From Flaviramulus basaltis (GTDB lineage Bacteria; Bacteroidota; Bacteroidia; Flavobacteriales; Flavobacteriaceae): DNA of 64,000 nt. Made by a program: the position numbers and the translations under genes. Shown piece by piece: positions 18,176 through 26,144 of the stretch (positions are counted from its first letter, which is position 1; the number at the start of each line of letters is the position of its first letter). The notes under the pieces are model-generated. The model made no database searches, was not told the origin of the DNA, and saw only the letters and a list, made by a program, of their open reading frames with translations. The stretch is from assembly GCF_900114265.1 (NCBI RefSeq), contig NZ_FPKV01000002.1, positions 186,001 through 250,000 of the forward strand, in the 5' to 3' direction.

Positions 18176-18742
18176 CTATTCTTTAACACGTTCTTTGTAA
18201 GTCCCTTTTTCTGTCTCTACTTTAATTTTATCACCTTCGTTTATGAATAAAGGCACATTAACTTCTGCTCCAGTTTCAACAGTAGCTGGTTTAGTCGCAT
18301 TAGTAGCTGTATTTCCTTTAACACCAGGCTCTGTATGTGTAACTTCTAGAATAACACTAGCAGGTAAATCTACAGATAAAGGCATATTATCCTCTGTATT
18401 AATTAAAACAGTTACTACTTCACCCTCTTTCATTAAACCTGGATTATCTAATGCAGCTTCAAGTAAGCGAATTTGAGTGTAATCTGCTTCATTCATAAAA
18501 TGATAAAACTCACCATCATTATATAAGTACTGAAATTTATGTGTTTCAACACGAACATCTTCTAATTTATGTCCTGCTGAAAATGTATTATCTAATACTT
18601 TTCCACTAGTAACACTTTTCATTTTTGTTCTTACAAATGCAGGACCTTTACCAGGTTTTACGTGTAAAAATTCTATTATTTTGTAAATATCATTGTTGTA
18701 ACGAATACATAACCCGTTTCTAATATCACTTGTCGTTGCCAT
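18176..18742 (-). CDS. efp: Translation elongation factor P
   Basis: 188 aa with three KOW/OB-type domains. The tip loop is HVKPGKGPAFVRTK with Lys32, the position modified by EpmA-type enzymes in other bacteria. FSAGHKLEDVRVE and the C-terminal GDKIKVETEKGTYKERV are conserved. EF-P relieves ribosome stalling at polyproline. It stands between lpxA (4 nt) and the second lpxD (3 nt), a common flavobacterial arrangement that ties it to the lipid A operon. Confidence 0.97.
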   Translation of the reverse strand: MATTSDIRNGLCIRYNNDIYKIIEFLHVKPGKGPAFVRTKMKSVTSGKVLDNTFSAGHKLEDVRVETHKFQYLYNDGEFYHFMNEADYTQIRLLEAALDNPGLMKEGEVVTVLINTEDNMPLSVDLPASVILEVTHTEPGVKGNTATNATKPATVETGAEVNVPLFINEGDKIKVETEKGTYKERVKE

Positions 18743-18746
18743 ATAA

Positions 18747-19532
18747 TTAATTTGATTTAAAATATCCTTTCATAATTCCGCGATGTGAATTTTTAATAAA
18801 CTGAAGAATTTCATCACGTTCTGGAGTTGCTTCCATTTCTGCTTCTATAATTTCTGAAGCTTGAGTATTATTGTAGTTTTTTTGATAAAGAATTCTGAAA
18901 ATATTCTGAATTTCTCTTATTTTTTCGGTTGTATAACCTCTTCTTCTAAGTCCAACAGAGTTTATTCCAACATAAGATAATGGTTCTCTTGCAGCTTTTA
19001 CAAAAGGAGGCACATCTTTTCTAACTAGAGAACCTCCAGTTACAAATGCATGGTTTCCTATTGAAACAAACTGATGAACAGCTGTCATACCAGCTAAAAC
19101 AACATAATCACCAATAGTAATATGTCCTGCAAGTGTACTATTATTTGAAAAAATACAGTTGTTACCAACAATACAATCGTGAGCAATATGGCAATATGCC
19201 ATTATTAAACAATTATCTCCAACAACAGTTTTCATTTTATCTATTGTACCTCTATTTATAGTAACACATTCTCTTATAGTAACGTTATTACCAATTTCAA
19301 CAGTAGTATCTTCATCATTATATTTTAAATCTTGAGGAACTGCTGAAATCACAGAACCTGGGAAAATATTACAATTTTTACCTATTCTGGCACCTTCCAT
19401 AATGGTAACGTTGCTACCAATCCAAGTACCTTCACCAATAATAACATTGTTATGTATGGTTGCAAATGGTTCAATAACTACATTTTTTGCGATTTTTGCA
19501 CCCGGGTGCACATATGCTAGTGGTTGGTTCAT
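18747..19532 (-). CDS. lpxA: UDP-N-acetylglucosamine O-acyltransferase
   Basis: 261 aa, the normal LpxA length. Left-handed beta helix of hexapeptide repeats (1-190), the catalytic His118 in AYCHIAHDCIVGNN, and the Gly-rich VGINSVGLRRRGYT before the C-terminal helical domain. It transfers 3-hydroxyacyl from ACP to UDP-GlcNAc, the first step of lipid A synthesis. It is 4 nt after lpxC-fabZ. Confidence 0.96.
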   Translation of the reverse strand: MNQPLAYVHPGAKIAKNVVIEPFATIHNNVIIGEGTWIGSNVTIMEGARIGKNCNIFPGSVISAVPQDLKYNDEDTTVEIGNNVTIRECVTINRGTIDKMKTVVGDNCLIMAYCHIAHDCIVGNNCIFSNNSTLAGHITIGDYVVLAGMTAVHQFVSIGNHAFVTGGSLVRKDVPPFVKAAREPLSYVGINSVGLRRRGYTTEKIREIQNIFRILYQKNYNNTQASEIIEAEMEATPERDEILQFIKNSHRGIMKGYFKSN

Positions 19533-19536
19533 GTGT

Positions 19537-20943
19537 TTATTTTACTTTAGTAATTTGGGCCATTAGTTCAGCTTCTGCACAAAGTTTTCCGTTTGCATAA
19601 GCATAACCTTGCATGTGACATATACCGCGACGAATAGGTGTAATTAATGAGCATTTAAAAATTAATGTATCTCCTGGCACTACTTTTTGTTTGAATTTAA
19701 CGTTATCCATTTTCATGAAAAATGTTAGGTAATTCTCAGGATCTGGTACTGTGTTTAAAACTAAAACACCACCAGTTTGCGCCATAGCTTCTACAATTAA
19801 CACTCCTGGCATTACAGGAGCTCCAGGAAAGTGCCCTTTAAAAAACTCTTCATTCATAGTCACATTTTTTTGTGCTATAACATGATTATCTGTAAGTTCA
19901 AATACTTTATCTATTAATAAGAAAGGTTGCCTGTGAGGAAGCATAGCCATAATTTGAGTCACATCCATTAAAGGCTGTTGATTCAAATCTATATTTGGAA
20001 CATTATTGCGTCTTTCGTTTTTTATAAGTTTAGATAGTTTTTTTGCAAACTGAGTATTTATAAAATGCCCTGGCTTATTAGCTATAACTTTTCCGCGAAT
20101 TCTTGTTCCAACCAATGCTAAATCTCCTAAAACATCTAACAATTTATGTCTTGCTGCTTCATTTGGATAATGTAATGTTAAATTATCTAAAATACCGTTT
20201 GGTTTCACTGCTATACTTTCTTTATTAAAAGCGACCTTTAATTTCTCCATAGTTTCTGGAGATAATGCTTTATCAACATAAACGATAGCATTATTTAAAT
20301 CGCCTCCTTTTATTAAACCATGTTCTAAAAGCATTTCAATTTCATGTAGAAAACTAAATGTTCGTGAATTTGAAATATCTTTTTTGAAATCTGAAATTTG
20401 ATTTAATGTTGCATTTTGAGTTCCTAAAACCTTAGTACCAAAGTCTACCATAGTAGTTATTTGATATTCTTTTGCAGGCATTACAAGAATTTCGCTTCCA
20501 GATTCTTCATCGGTATAAGAAACAATATCTGTAATTACAAACTCTTCTCTACAAGCATCAAGTTCTATAATTCCAGCTTTTTCAATAGCTTCAACAAAAA
20601 ACTTAGAAGACCCATCCATTATTGGTGGCTCTGACGAATTAAGCTCTATAATAGCATTATCTACATCTAATCCTACAAATGCAGCAAGTACATGCTCTGA
20701 TGTTTGTATTGAAACTCCATTTTTCTCTAAACAAGTACCACGTTGCGTATTTGTTACATAATTAGCATCGGCTTCTATAACGGGTTCTCCTTCTAAATCG
20801 ATACGTTTAAAAGCGAGACCAAAATTTGCAGGAGCTTGTTTGAAGGTTAATGTAACATCTTTACCTGTATGAAGACCAACACCTGTTAAAGAAATTGCAT
20901 CTTTAATGGTTTTTTGTTTTGTTTCAGTATTAACTATTCCCAT
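19537..20943 (-). CDS. lpxC/fabZ: LpxC-FabZ fusion
   Basis: 468 aa. Residues 1-310 are the zinc deacetylase Lpx[32 protein letters not shown] with a zinc His, and [15 protein letters not shown] with a zinc His and Asp. Residues 325-468 are the FabZ dehydratase with [14 protein letters not shown] and the catalytic [20 protein letters not shown] (His and Glu). One chain therefore deacetylates UDP-3-O-acyl-GlcNAc and dehydrates 3-hydroxyacyl-ACP, which compete for the same acyl precursor. The fusion is a known Bacteroidota trait. Its start overlaps the lpxD end by 10 nt. Confidence 0.97.
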   Translation of the reverse strand: MGIVNTETKQKTIKDAISLTGVGLHTGKDVTLTFKQAPANFGLAFKRIDLEGEPVIEADANYVTNTQRGTCLEKNGVSIQTSEHVLAAFVGLDVDNAIIELNSSEPPIMDGSSKFFVEAIEKAGIIELDACREEFVITDIVSYTDEESGSEILVMPAKEYQITTMVDFGTKVLGTQNATLNQISDFKKDISNSRTFSFLHEIEMLLEHGLIKGGDLNNAIVYVDKALSPETMEKLKVAFNKESIAVKPNGILDNLTLHYPNEAARHKLLDVLGDLALVGTRIRGKVIANKPGHFINTQFAKKLSKLIKNERRNNVPNIDLNQQPLMDVTQIMAMLPHRQPFLLIDKVFELTDNHVIAQKNVTMNEEFFKGHFPGAPVMPGVLIVEAMAQTGGVLVLNTVPDPENYLTFFMKMDNVKFKQKVVPGDTLIFKCSLITPIRRGICHMQGYAYANGKLCAEAELMAQITKVK

Positions 20944-21956
20944 TTATTTTTTTCTAAATCATTTATATTTTTAACAATCTTGGGTAAGTTTTTAAAATGA
21001 ACATACGCCTTATTATAATCGCTTAGATTTATTGCTGGAGACCCTTGAAGAATCTCATTATCTTTTACATTTCTTGCAATACCAGATTGCGCCTGTATTC
21101 TAACATTATTACCAATAGTAATATGTCCTGCTATACCAACTTGCCCACCTATCTGGCAATTTTCACCAATTTTAGTTGATCCTGCAATACCAGATTGCGC
21201 CGCAATTACAGTGTTTTTGCCAATTTCTACATTATGTGCTATTTGAATTTGATTATCTAACTTAACACCAGCTCTTATTATTGTAGAACCTAATGTAGCT
21301 CTATCTATAGTTGTTGCAGCACCAATATCAACAAAATCTTCAATAATAACATTGCCTATCTGTGGTATTTTACTATATCCACCATCTTCATTCGGTGCAA
21401 AACCAAAACCATCAGCTCCTATTATAACTCCAGAATTTATAACACAATTTTCACCAATAATGGTCTCAGAATAAATTTTAGCACCAGAAAAAATAATTGT
21501 ATTATCACCTAATATAACATTATCACCAATGTAAGCGTTAGGAAAAACCTTAACATTATCACCCATTACAACATTCTCGCCAATGTAACTAAATGCTCCT
21601 ATATAGACATCATTTCCTTGTTTTGATGAATCTGAAATAAAAGAGGGTTGCTCTACTCCTACTTTTTGAAGCTTTACAGAATTATAATATTCTAGTATTT
21701 TTGAAAATGCTAAATAAGCGTCTTCAACCTTTATTAAAGTGGTTTTTATTTTATTTTCAGGTACAAATGTTTTGTTTACTATAGTAACTGAGGCATTTGT
21801 TGAATATATATGAGGTGTATATTTAGGGTTTGCCAAAAAAGTTAAAGAACCTTCAAAGCCTTCTTCAATTTTAGATAATTTCGATACTTCAATATCAGGA
21901 TTCCCAACTACATCGCCTTCTAAAATTCCTGCTATTTGTTGTGCTGTAAATTTCAC
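20934..21956 (-). CDS. lpxD: UDP-3-O-(3-hydroxyacyl)glucosamine N-acyltransferase
   Basis: 340 aa, the usual LpxD length. The uridine-binding N-terminal domain (1-100, [17 protein letters not shown]) is followed by the beta helix. The catalytic-type His is in [15 protein letters not shown], and [13 protein letters not shown] is a classic LpxD stretch. The C-terminal helices (about 310-340) bind ACP. It adds the second 3-hydroxyacyl chain in lipid A synthesis. It heads the lpxD-lpxC/fabZ-lpxA-efp-lpxD2 run and lies 53 nt after the HD phosphohydrolase gene. Confidence 0.96.
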   Translation of the reverse strand: MKFTAQQIAGILEGDVVGNPDIEVSKLSKIEEGFEGSLTFLANPKYTPHIYSTNASVTIVNKTFVPENKIKTTLIKVEDAYLAFSKILEYYNSVKLQKVGVEQPSFISDSSKQGNDVYIGAFSYIGENVVMGDNVKVFPNAYIGDNVILGDNTIIFSGAKIYSETIIGENCVINSGVIIGADGFGFAPNEDGGYSKIPQIGNVIIEDFVDIGAATTIDRATLGSTIIRAGVKLDNQIQIAHNVEIGKNTVIAAQSGIAGSTKIGENCQIGGQVGIAGHITIGNNVRIQAQSGIARNVKDNEILQGSPAINLSDYNKAYVHFKNLPKIVKNINDLEKNKWE

Positions 21957-22009
21957 ACTTTAAAAGTTTGATTTTTTTATTTGATTGACGCAAAAATAGG
22001 AAAAATGTA

Positions 22010-23230
22010 CTAAACTTTGTCTTTAGGATAACATATATAATATTTAGTAACAGGTTTTGATAATGCTTTAAGATTTAGTTGATCTGATGCTTTTACTATA
22101 TCTTGAATTTTTCCGGATTTATGTAATATGTTTATTTGCTTGGTATTTAATTGATAAGCTTGATTTGAAATACTTCCTGTAAACACAAAATACTGCGCTT
22201 CTTTTTCAGAAATTTGATATTTATTCATCAATGAAACAGTTTGTTTTTTTAAACTACTCGTGTTAATTACTTTGTTCTTAATTTTAATTTTTAACAAGTC
22301 TCTATTTATGATCATATCACTTAAATTACTAAGCACAAAATCATTATGATGTTGCCAATGTTTCATGGCAGACACAATATCGTAATCATCTAATTGAGAA
22401 AAAACCTCTAAAGTTTCATTGTTGAAATTTTCAATTGTAATTTTATTCTTCAAAAAGAATAAAACAGCATCACTTGCATATAAATTTACTCCTAAATCAT
22501 TTAATTCTTTAGCTCTTTTTAAAACTCTTATTAATAATTGCTCTGCAACTAAACTTGTTTTATGTAAATAAACTTGCCAATACATAAGGCGTCTAGCAAT
22601 AATAAACTTTTCAACGCTGTAAATGCCTTTTTCTTCAACAACTAAATTATCATCTATAACATTAAGCATAGTTATTAAACGCTCACTATTTATATTTCCT
22701 TCTGCAACCCCGGTATAAAAACTATCTCGCTTTAAATAATCGGCTCTATCCATATCTATTTGACCAGAAATAAGCTGACACATAAAATTCCTGTTATAGT
22801 TTCCCTTAAAAATTTCAATAGCAAGCGTTAAATTTCCGTTAAATTCTTCATTTAAACGCTCCATAAAAAGTAACGAAATTTCCTCATGAGAAACATTATT
22901 AACAATACTATTTTCCATAGCATGGGAGAATGGACCATGACCAATATCGTGTAATAAAATTGCAACATATAACCCCGTTTCTTCTTCCTTAGAAATAGCA
23001 ATCCCTTTAAAACGAAGTACATTAACGGCTTGCTGCATTAAATGCACACAACCAATGGCGTGATGAAATCTTGTATGGTGCGCTCCAGGATATACTAAAT
23101 AAGACATGCCCATTTGTGTAATCCTGCGTAAGCGTTGAAAGTATTTATGCTGTATTAAATCGAAAATAAGCGAATTTGGAATAGTAATAAATCCGTAAAT
23201 TGGGTCGTTTAATATTTTGAGTTTATTCAA
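22010..23230 (-). CDS. HD-domain phosphohydrolase
   Basis: 406 aa. The HD metal site is seen as HHTRFHHAIGCVHLM (near 50-65) and LLHDIGHGPFSHAMEN (near 93-108), followed by SGQIDMDRADYLKRDSFYTGV, the signature of the dGTPase/SAMHD1-like family. It probably hydrolyses deoxynucleotide or nucleotide phosphates, but the substrate is not established. It is divergent from porX with only 40 nt between the start codons, so the two promoters must overlap. Confidence 0.88.
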   Translation of the reverse strand: MNKLKILNDPIYGFITIPNSLIFDLIQHKYFQRLRRITQMGMSYLVYPGAHHTRFHHAIGCVHLMQQAVNVLRFKGIAISKEEETGLYVAILLHDIGHGPFSHAMENSIVNNVSHEEISLLFMERLNEEFNGNLTLAIEIFKGNYNRNFMCQLISGQIDMDRADYLKRDSFYTGVAEGNINSERLITMLNVIDDNLVVEEKGIYSVEKFIIARRLMYWQVYLHKTSLVAEQLLIRVLKRAKELNDLGVNLYASDAVLFFLKNKITIENFNNETLEVFSQLDDYDIVSAMKHWQHHNDFVLSNLSDMIINRDLLKIKIKNKVINTSSLKKQTVSLMNKYQISEKEAQYFVFTGSISNQAYQLNTKQINILHKSGKIQDIVKASDQLNLKALSKPVTKYYICYPKDKV

Positions 23231-23270
23231 GCTTTAACTTTTTACAATAAATATTTACAAATATAACTAT

Positions 23271-24824
23271 ATGAATACAATAAAAATACTTTGGGTTGAT
23301 GATGAAATTGATTTATTAAAACCTCATATTTTATTTCTAGAAAAGAAAAACTACAAGGTTACAACTTGTAAAAGCGGTACAGAGGCAATTGATGTTTTAG
23401 ATGATGAAAATTTCGACATTGTATTTTTAGATGAAAACATGCCTGGACTTACAGGACTAGAAACTTTAAATGAAATTAAAGAAAAAAAGGACAATCTTCC
23501 TGTTGTAATGATTACTAAAAGTGAAGAAGAGTATATTATGGAAGAAGCTATTGGTAATAAAATAGCCGATTATTTAATTAAGCCTGTAAATCCTAACCAA
23601 ATTCTTTTAAGTTTAAAAAAGAATTTAGATCATTCAAGATTAGTTTCAGAGAAAACAACTTCTAATTATCAGCAAGAATTCAGAAAAATTGCGATGGATT
23701 TATCCATGGTAAATAGTTATGAAGAATGGGTTGCTTTATACCAAAAATTAATTTATTGGGAAATTCAATTAGAAGACATTGAAGATGTTGGGATGTTTGA
23801 GATTTTAGAATCTCAAAAAAATGAAGCTAACATTCAGTTTGGTAAATTTATAGAGAAAAATTATGCAGATTGGTTTGAACCAAATACAGATTCTCCAATT
23901 ATGTCGCATACACTATTTAAAGAAAAAATTGTTCCAGAAATAAGCAAAGAACAGCCAACATTGCTTATTGTTATTGATAATTTAAGATATGACCAATGGA
24001 AGGTTTTTGAACCCATTATTAATAATTACTATAAAAAAGAAAAAGAGGATGCGTTTTTTAGTATCCTACCCACCGCAACGCAATATGCTCGAAATGCGAT
24101 TTTTTCTGGGTTAATGCCAAGTGATATGGAGAAGTTGTTTCCTCAATATTGGAAGAATGATACAGATGAAGGAGGCAAGAATTTACATGAAGCAGATTTT
24201 CTCGACACGCAAATGAAGCGATTAAGCTTGACACACTTAAACTACGAATATCATAAAATAACTAATTTAAAAGCGGGAAAAAAGCTAGCCGATAATTTTA
24301 AATCCGTTAAAAATAATGATTTAACTGTTGTTGTATATAATTTTGTTGATATGCTTTCTCATTCAAAAACTGAAATGGAAGTTGTTAAAGAATTAGCTTC
24401 AAACGATAAAGCGTATAGATCTTTAGCTTTAAGTTGGTTTAAAAACTCTCCTCTATTAGAGATGATACAACAGGCTCAACAAATGGGATTTAAACTAATA
24501 TTAACTACAGATCATGGAACCATTAATGTAAAAAACCCCTCTAAAGTAATTGGAGACAGAGATACAAGTTTAAACTTACGTTATAAAACGGGAAGAAGCT
24601 TAACTTATGAAGATAAGGATGTTTTAGTAACAAAAAATCCAAAAGAATTACACTTACCTTCTATTACAATGAGTAGTTCTTATATATTTGCTAAGAGTGA
24701 CTTATTTTTTGCATATCCAAACAATTACAATCATTATGTTAGTTATTATAGAAATTCATATCAACATGGTGGTGTTTCACTTGAAGAAATGATTATTCCT
24801 TTTGTAGTATTTAATCCAAAATAA
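23271..24824 (+). CDS. porX: PorX: response regulator with PglZ phosphodiesterase domain
   Basis: 517 aa. The receiver domain (1-120) has the acidic pocket WVDDE and phospho-acceptor Asp54 in IVFLDENMPG, then ITKSEEEY and DYLIKPVNP. A helical linker follows (about 130-205). The PglZ/alkaline-phosphatase-like domain (about 220-517) has LLIVIDNLRYDQW, the nucleophile-type Thr in LPTATQYARNAIF, FVDMLSHSKTE and TTDHGTINV. PorX works with the sensor PorY to control type IX secretion genes, and the PglZ domain hydrolyses linear or cyclic oligonucleotides in studied homologues. It marks the host as a T9SS-bearing Bacteroidota. It is followed by tsaE. Confidence 0.95.
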   Translation: MNTIKILWVDDEIDLLKPHILFLEKKNYKVTTCKSGTEAIDVLDDENFDIVFLDENMPGLTGLETLNEIKEKKDNLPVVMITKSEEEYIMEEAIGNKIADYLIKPVNPNQILLSLKKNLDHSRLVSEKTTSNYQQEFRKIAMDLSMVNSYEEWVALYQKLIYWEIQLEDIEDVGMFEILESQKNEANIQFGKFIEKNYADWFEPNTDSPIMSHTLFKEKIVPEISKEQPTLLIVIDNLRYDQWKVFEPIINNYYKKEKEDAFFSILPTATQYARNAIFSGLMPSDMEKLFPQYWKNDTDEGGKNLHEADFLDTQMKRLSLTHLNYEYHKITNLKAGKKLADNFKSVKNNDLTVVVYNFVDMLSHSKTEMEVVKELASNDKAYRSLALSWFKNSPLLEMIQQAQQMGFKLILTTDHGTINVKNPSKVIGDRDTSLNLRYKTGRSLTYEDKDVLVTKNPKELHLPSITMSSSYIFAKSDLFFAYPNNYNHYVSYYRNSYQHGGVSLEEMIIPFVVFNPK

Positions 24825-24917
24825 TTCTATGAAATGCTAAAAAACATCGATGAAATGCGATTTTATATTGGATTTTTGAAAAATATTTACTATTATTGTC
24901 AATAAATATTATTTGTA

Positions 24918-25322
24918 TTGAAAATAAGTTATGGTTTAAAAGAAGTCGATCAAGTTGCAAATCAACTTCTTGCGAATATAAAAACGAAGACATTATTATT
25001 TTATGGTGATATGGGTGTTGGTAAAACAACACTTATAAAAACTATAGTTAAAGCAATAGGTAGTTTAGATGAAGTTAGCAGTCCAACTTTTTCAATAGTA
25101 AACGAGTACATATTAGATGATAAAAAAATATATCATTTTGATTTATATAGAATCAATAATATAGAAGAATTATATAATTTTGGCATTGAAGATTATTTAG
25201 ATTCTGAAAATTGGAAATTAATAGAATGGCCAGAAAAAATAGAGCCTATTTTATTTGGTGATTTTGACAAAATATATCTAGAATTAAATATAGATATGAA
25301 TAGAATTTTAAAACTAAATTAA
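24918..25322 (+). CDS. tsaE: tRNA threonylcarbamoyladenosine synthesis ATPase
   Basis: 134 aa. The Walker A motif is GDMGVGKTTLIKTI (near 31-44), followed by DEVSSPTFSIVNEY and HFDLYRINNIEEL, as in TsaE. It powers the TsaB/TsaD/TsaE cycle that makes t6A37 in tRNA. The start is a TTG at 24918. The frame is closed by TAA at 24903 and has no ATG or GTG between, so an unusual start codon is needed. It is 93 nt after porX on the same strand. Confidence 0.92.
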   Translation: MKISYGLKEVDQVANQLLANIKTKTLLFYGDMGVGKTTLIKTIVKAIGSLDEVSSPTFSIVNEYILDDKKIYHFDLYRINNIEELYNFGIEDYLDSENWKLIEWPEKIEPILFGDFDKIYLELNIDMNRILKLN

Positions 25323-25470
25323 CCCTTAAACAGTTCAGTAAATGTAACAAAAACAGCATAACATCTTCTTATTTTGAAGTTTTACGGGAAACCCACAGCA
25401 AAAATTTAAAATTTTATTGTTTTTAACATAATTTTAACATTTTAGCAAATCCTTCAAGATGTACTTTTAT

Positions 25471-25478
25471 TATGTTTG
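25471..25478 (+). promoter_or_regulatory. -7 promoter box (TATGTTTG)
   Basis: A perfect TAnnTTTG box 29 nt before the ATG of the small exported peptide at 25508. No clear -33 TTTG is seen at the usual distance. Confidence 0.45.
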
Positions 25479-25507
25479 AGTAATTAATTAATTAAATCCC
25501 TTAAAAC

Positions 25508-25651
25508 ATGAAAACAAAAAAGTACTTAATTGCATTTGCAATTTTCGGAGGAATGTTGTTTTTAGCACAAGCTGCTAATCAATATAACCTAGATGGACAA
25601 CAAACAGCAAAGATTGAGAAAAAACCAAGACCTGTACCAACACACGGGTAA
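25508..25651 (+). CDS. Tiny exported peptide (47 aa)
   Basis: The frame reads MKTKKYLIAFAIFGG, a hydrophobic core, then LAQAANQ, which is a good signal peptidase I site after AQA. The mature product would be about 25 residues, ending KKPRPVPTHG: hydrophilic, Pro-rich and basic. A -7 box lies 29 nt upstream. The last 59 nt overlap the start of the next gene in a different frame. Family and role unknown. Because it has both a promoter box and a convincing signal peptide I consider it real. Confidence 0.6.
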   Translation: MKTKKYLIAFAIFGGMLFLAQAANQYNLDGQQTAKIEKKPRPVPTHG

Positions 25652-26144
25652 TAAACTCAACAAATCTTTAATTAGTGGAAGCATAATAGCTACTCTAATA
25701 GCTATTACTCCATATTTATTTTATTTATATGAAAGTGTTCCAGATACAAAAATCTGGAACACTTTTTTATTTACTTATGATAGTGCGTTTTGGAAAGACG
25801 CAAACTATTCCATGTGGATTTTAACAAGTAAAGCAATACCTTTGCTTTTATTACTCATATGGTTTTTTACTTGCAGACATTGGTGGTATCATGTGTTACT
25901 TGTACCAATAGCAATGTATTCTTATCAAATAGTTACTTTCTTTTTTGAAGATTTAAACTATATAGACGAATTTCAATTAATTTATATGGTGCCAATAATG
26001 GCTCTTATTATTCCTTCTATATACTTGATTAGAGCTCAAATATTCAATAAAATAAATACCGTTGATAAGTCTTTAGAAGAATTAGAAGAAGAATTTAAAA
26101 TAACACCAAAAAACTTTTGGAGAAGAATAAAAGAGTATTTTTAG
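25593..26144 (+). CDS. Three- to four-helix membrane protein
   Basis: 183 aa. Hydrophobic segments at about 28-48, 82-99, 102-122 and 130-148. The N-terminus (NKQQRLRKNQDLYQHTGNKLN) is polar and basic, and the C-terminus is acidic (LEELEEEFKI). The motif WFFTCRHWWYH may be structural. I know of no assigned function. The ATG at 25593 lies inside the preceding exported-peptide gene. The only alternatives in this frame are non-ATG codons, so the overlap seems genuine and suggests translational coupling. Its stop overlaps the end of the convergent outer membrane protein gene by 4 nt. Confidence 0.75.
   Translation: MDNKQQRLRKNQDLYQHTGNKLNKSLISGSIIATLIAITPYLFYLYESVPDTKIWNTFLFTYDSAFWKDANYSMWILTSKAIPLLLLLIWFFTCRHWWYHVLLVPIAMYSYQIVTFFFEDLNYIDEFQLIYMVPIMALIIPSIYLIRAQIFNKINTVDKSLEELEEEFKITPKNFWRRIKEYF

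Noticed and set aside
24903-24920. Possible frameshift at the 5' end of tsaE because no ATG is available
   Set aside because: The protein from TTG 24918 (MKISYGLKEVDQVANQLL) matches the normal TsaE start and length, so a TTG start is the simpler explanation.
24811-25032. Minus-strand frame between porX and tsaE
   Set aside because: It overlaps tsaE over its first 115 nt, has no family features and no promoter. TsaE with its Walker A motif is clearly the real gene.
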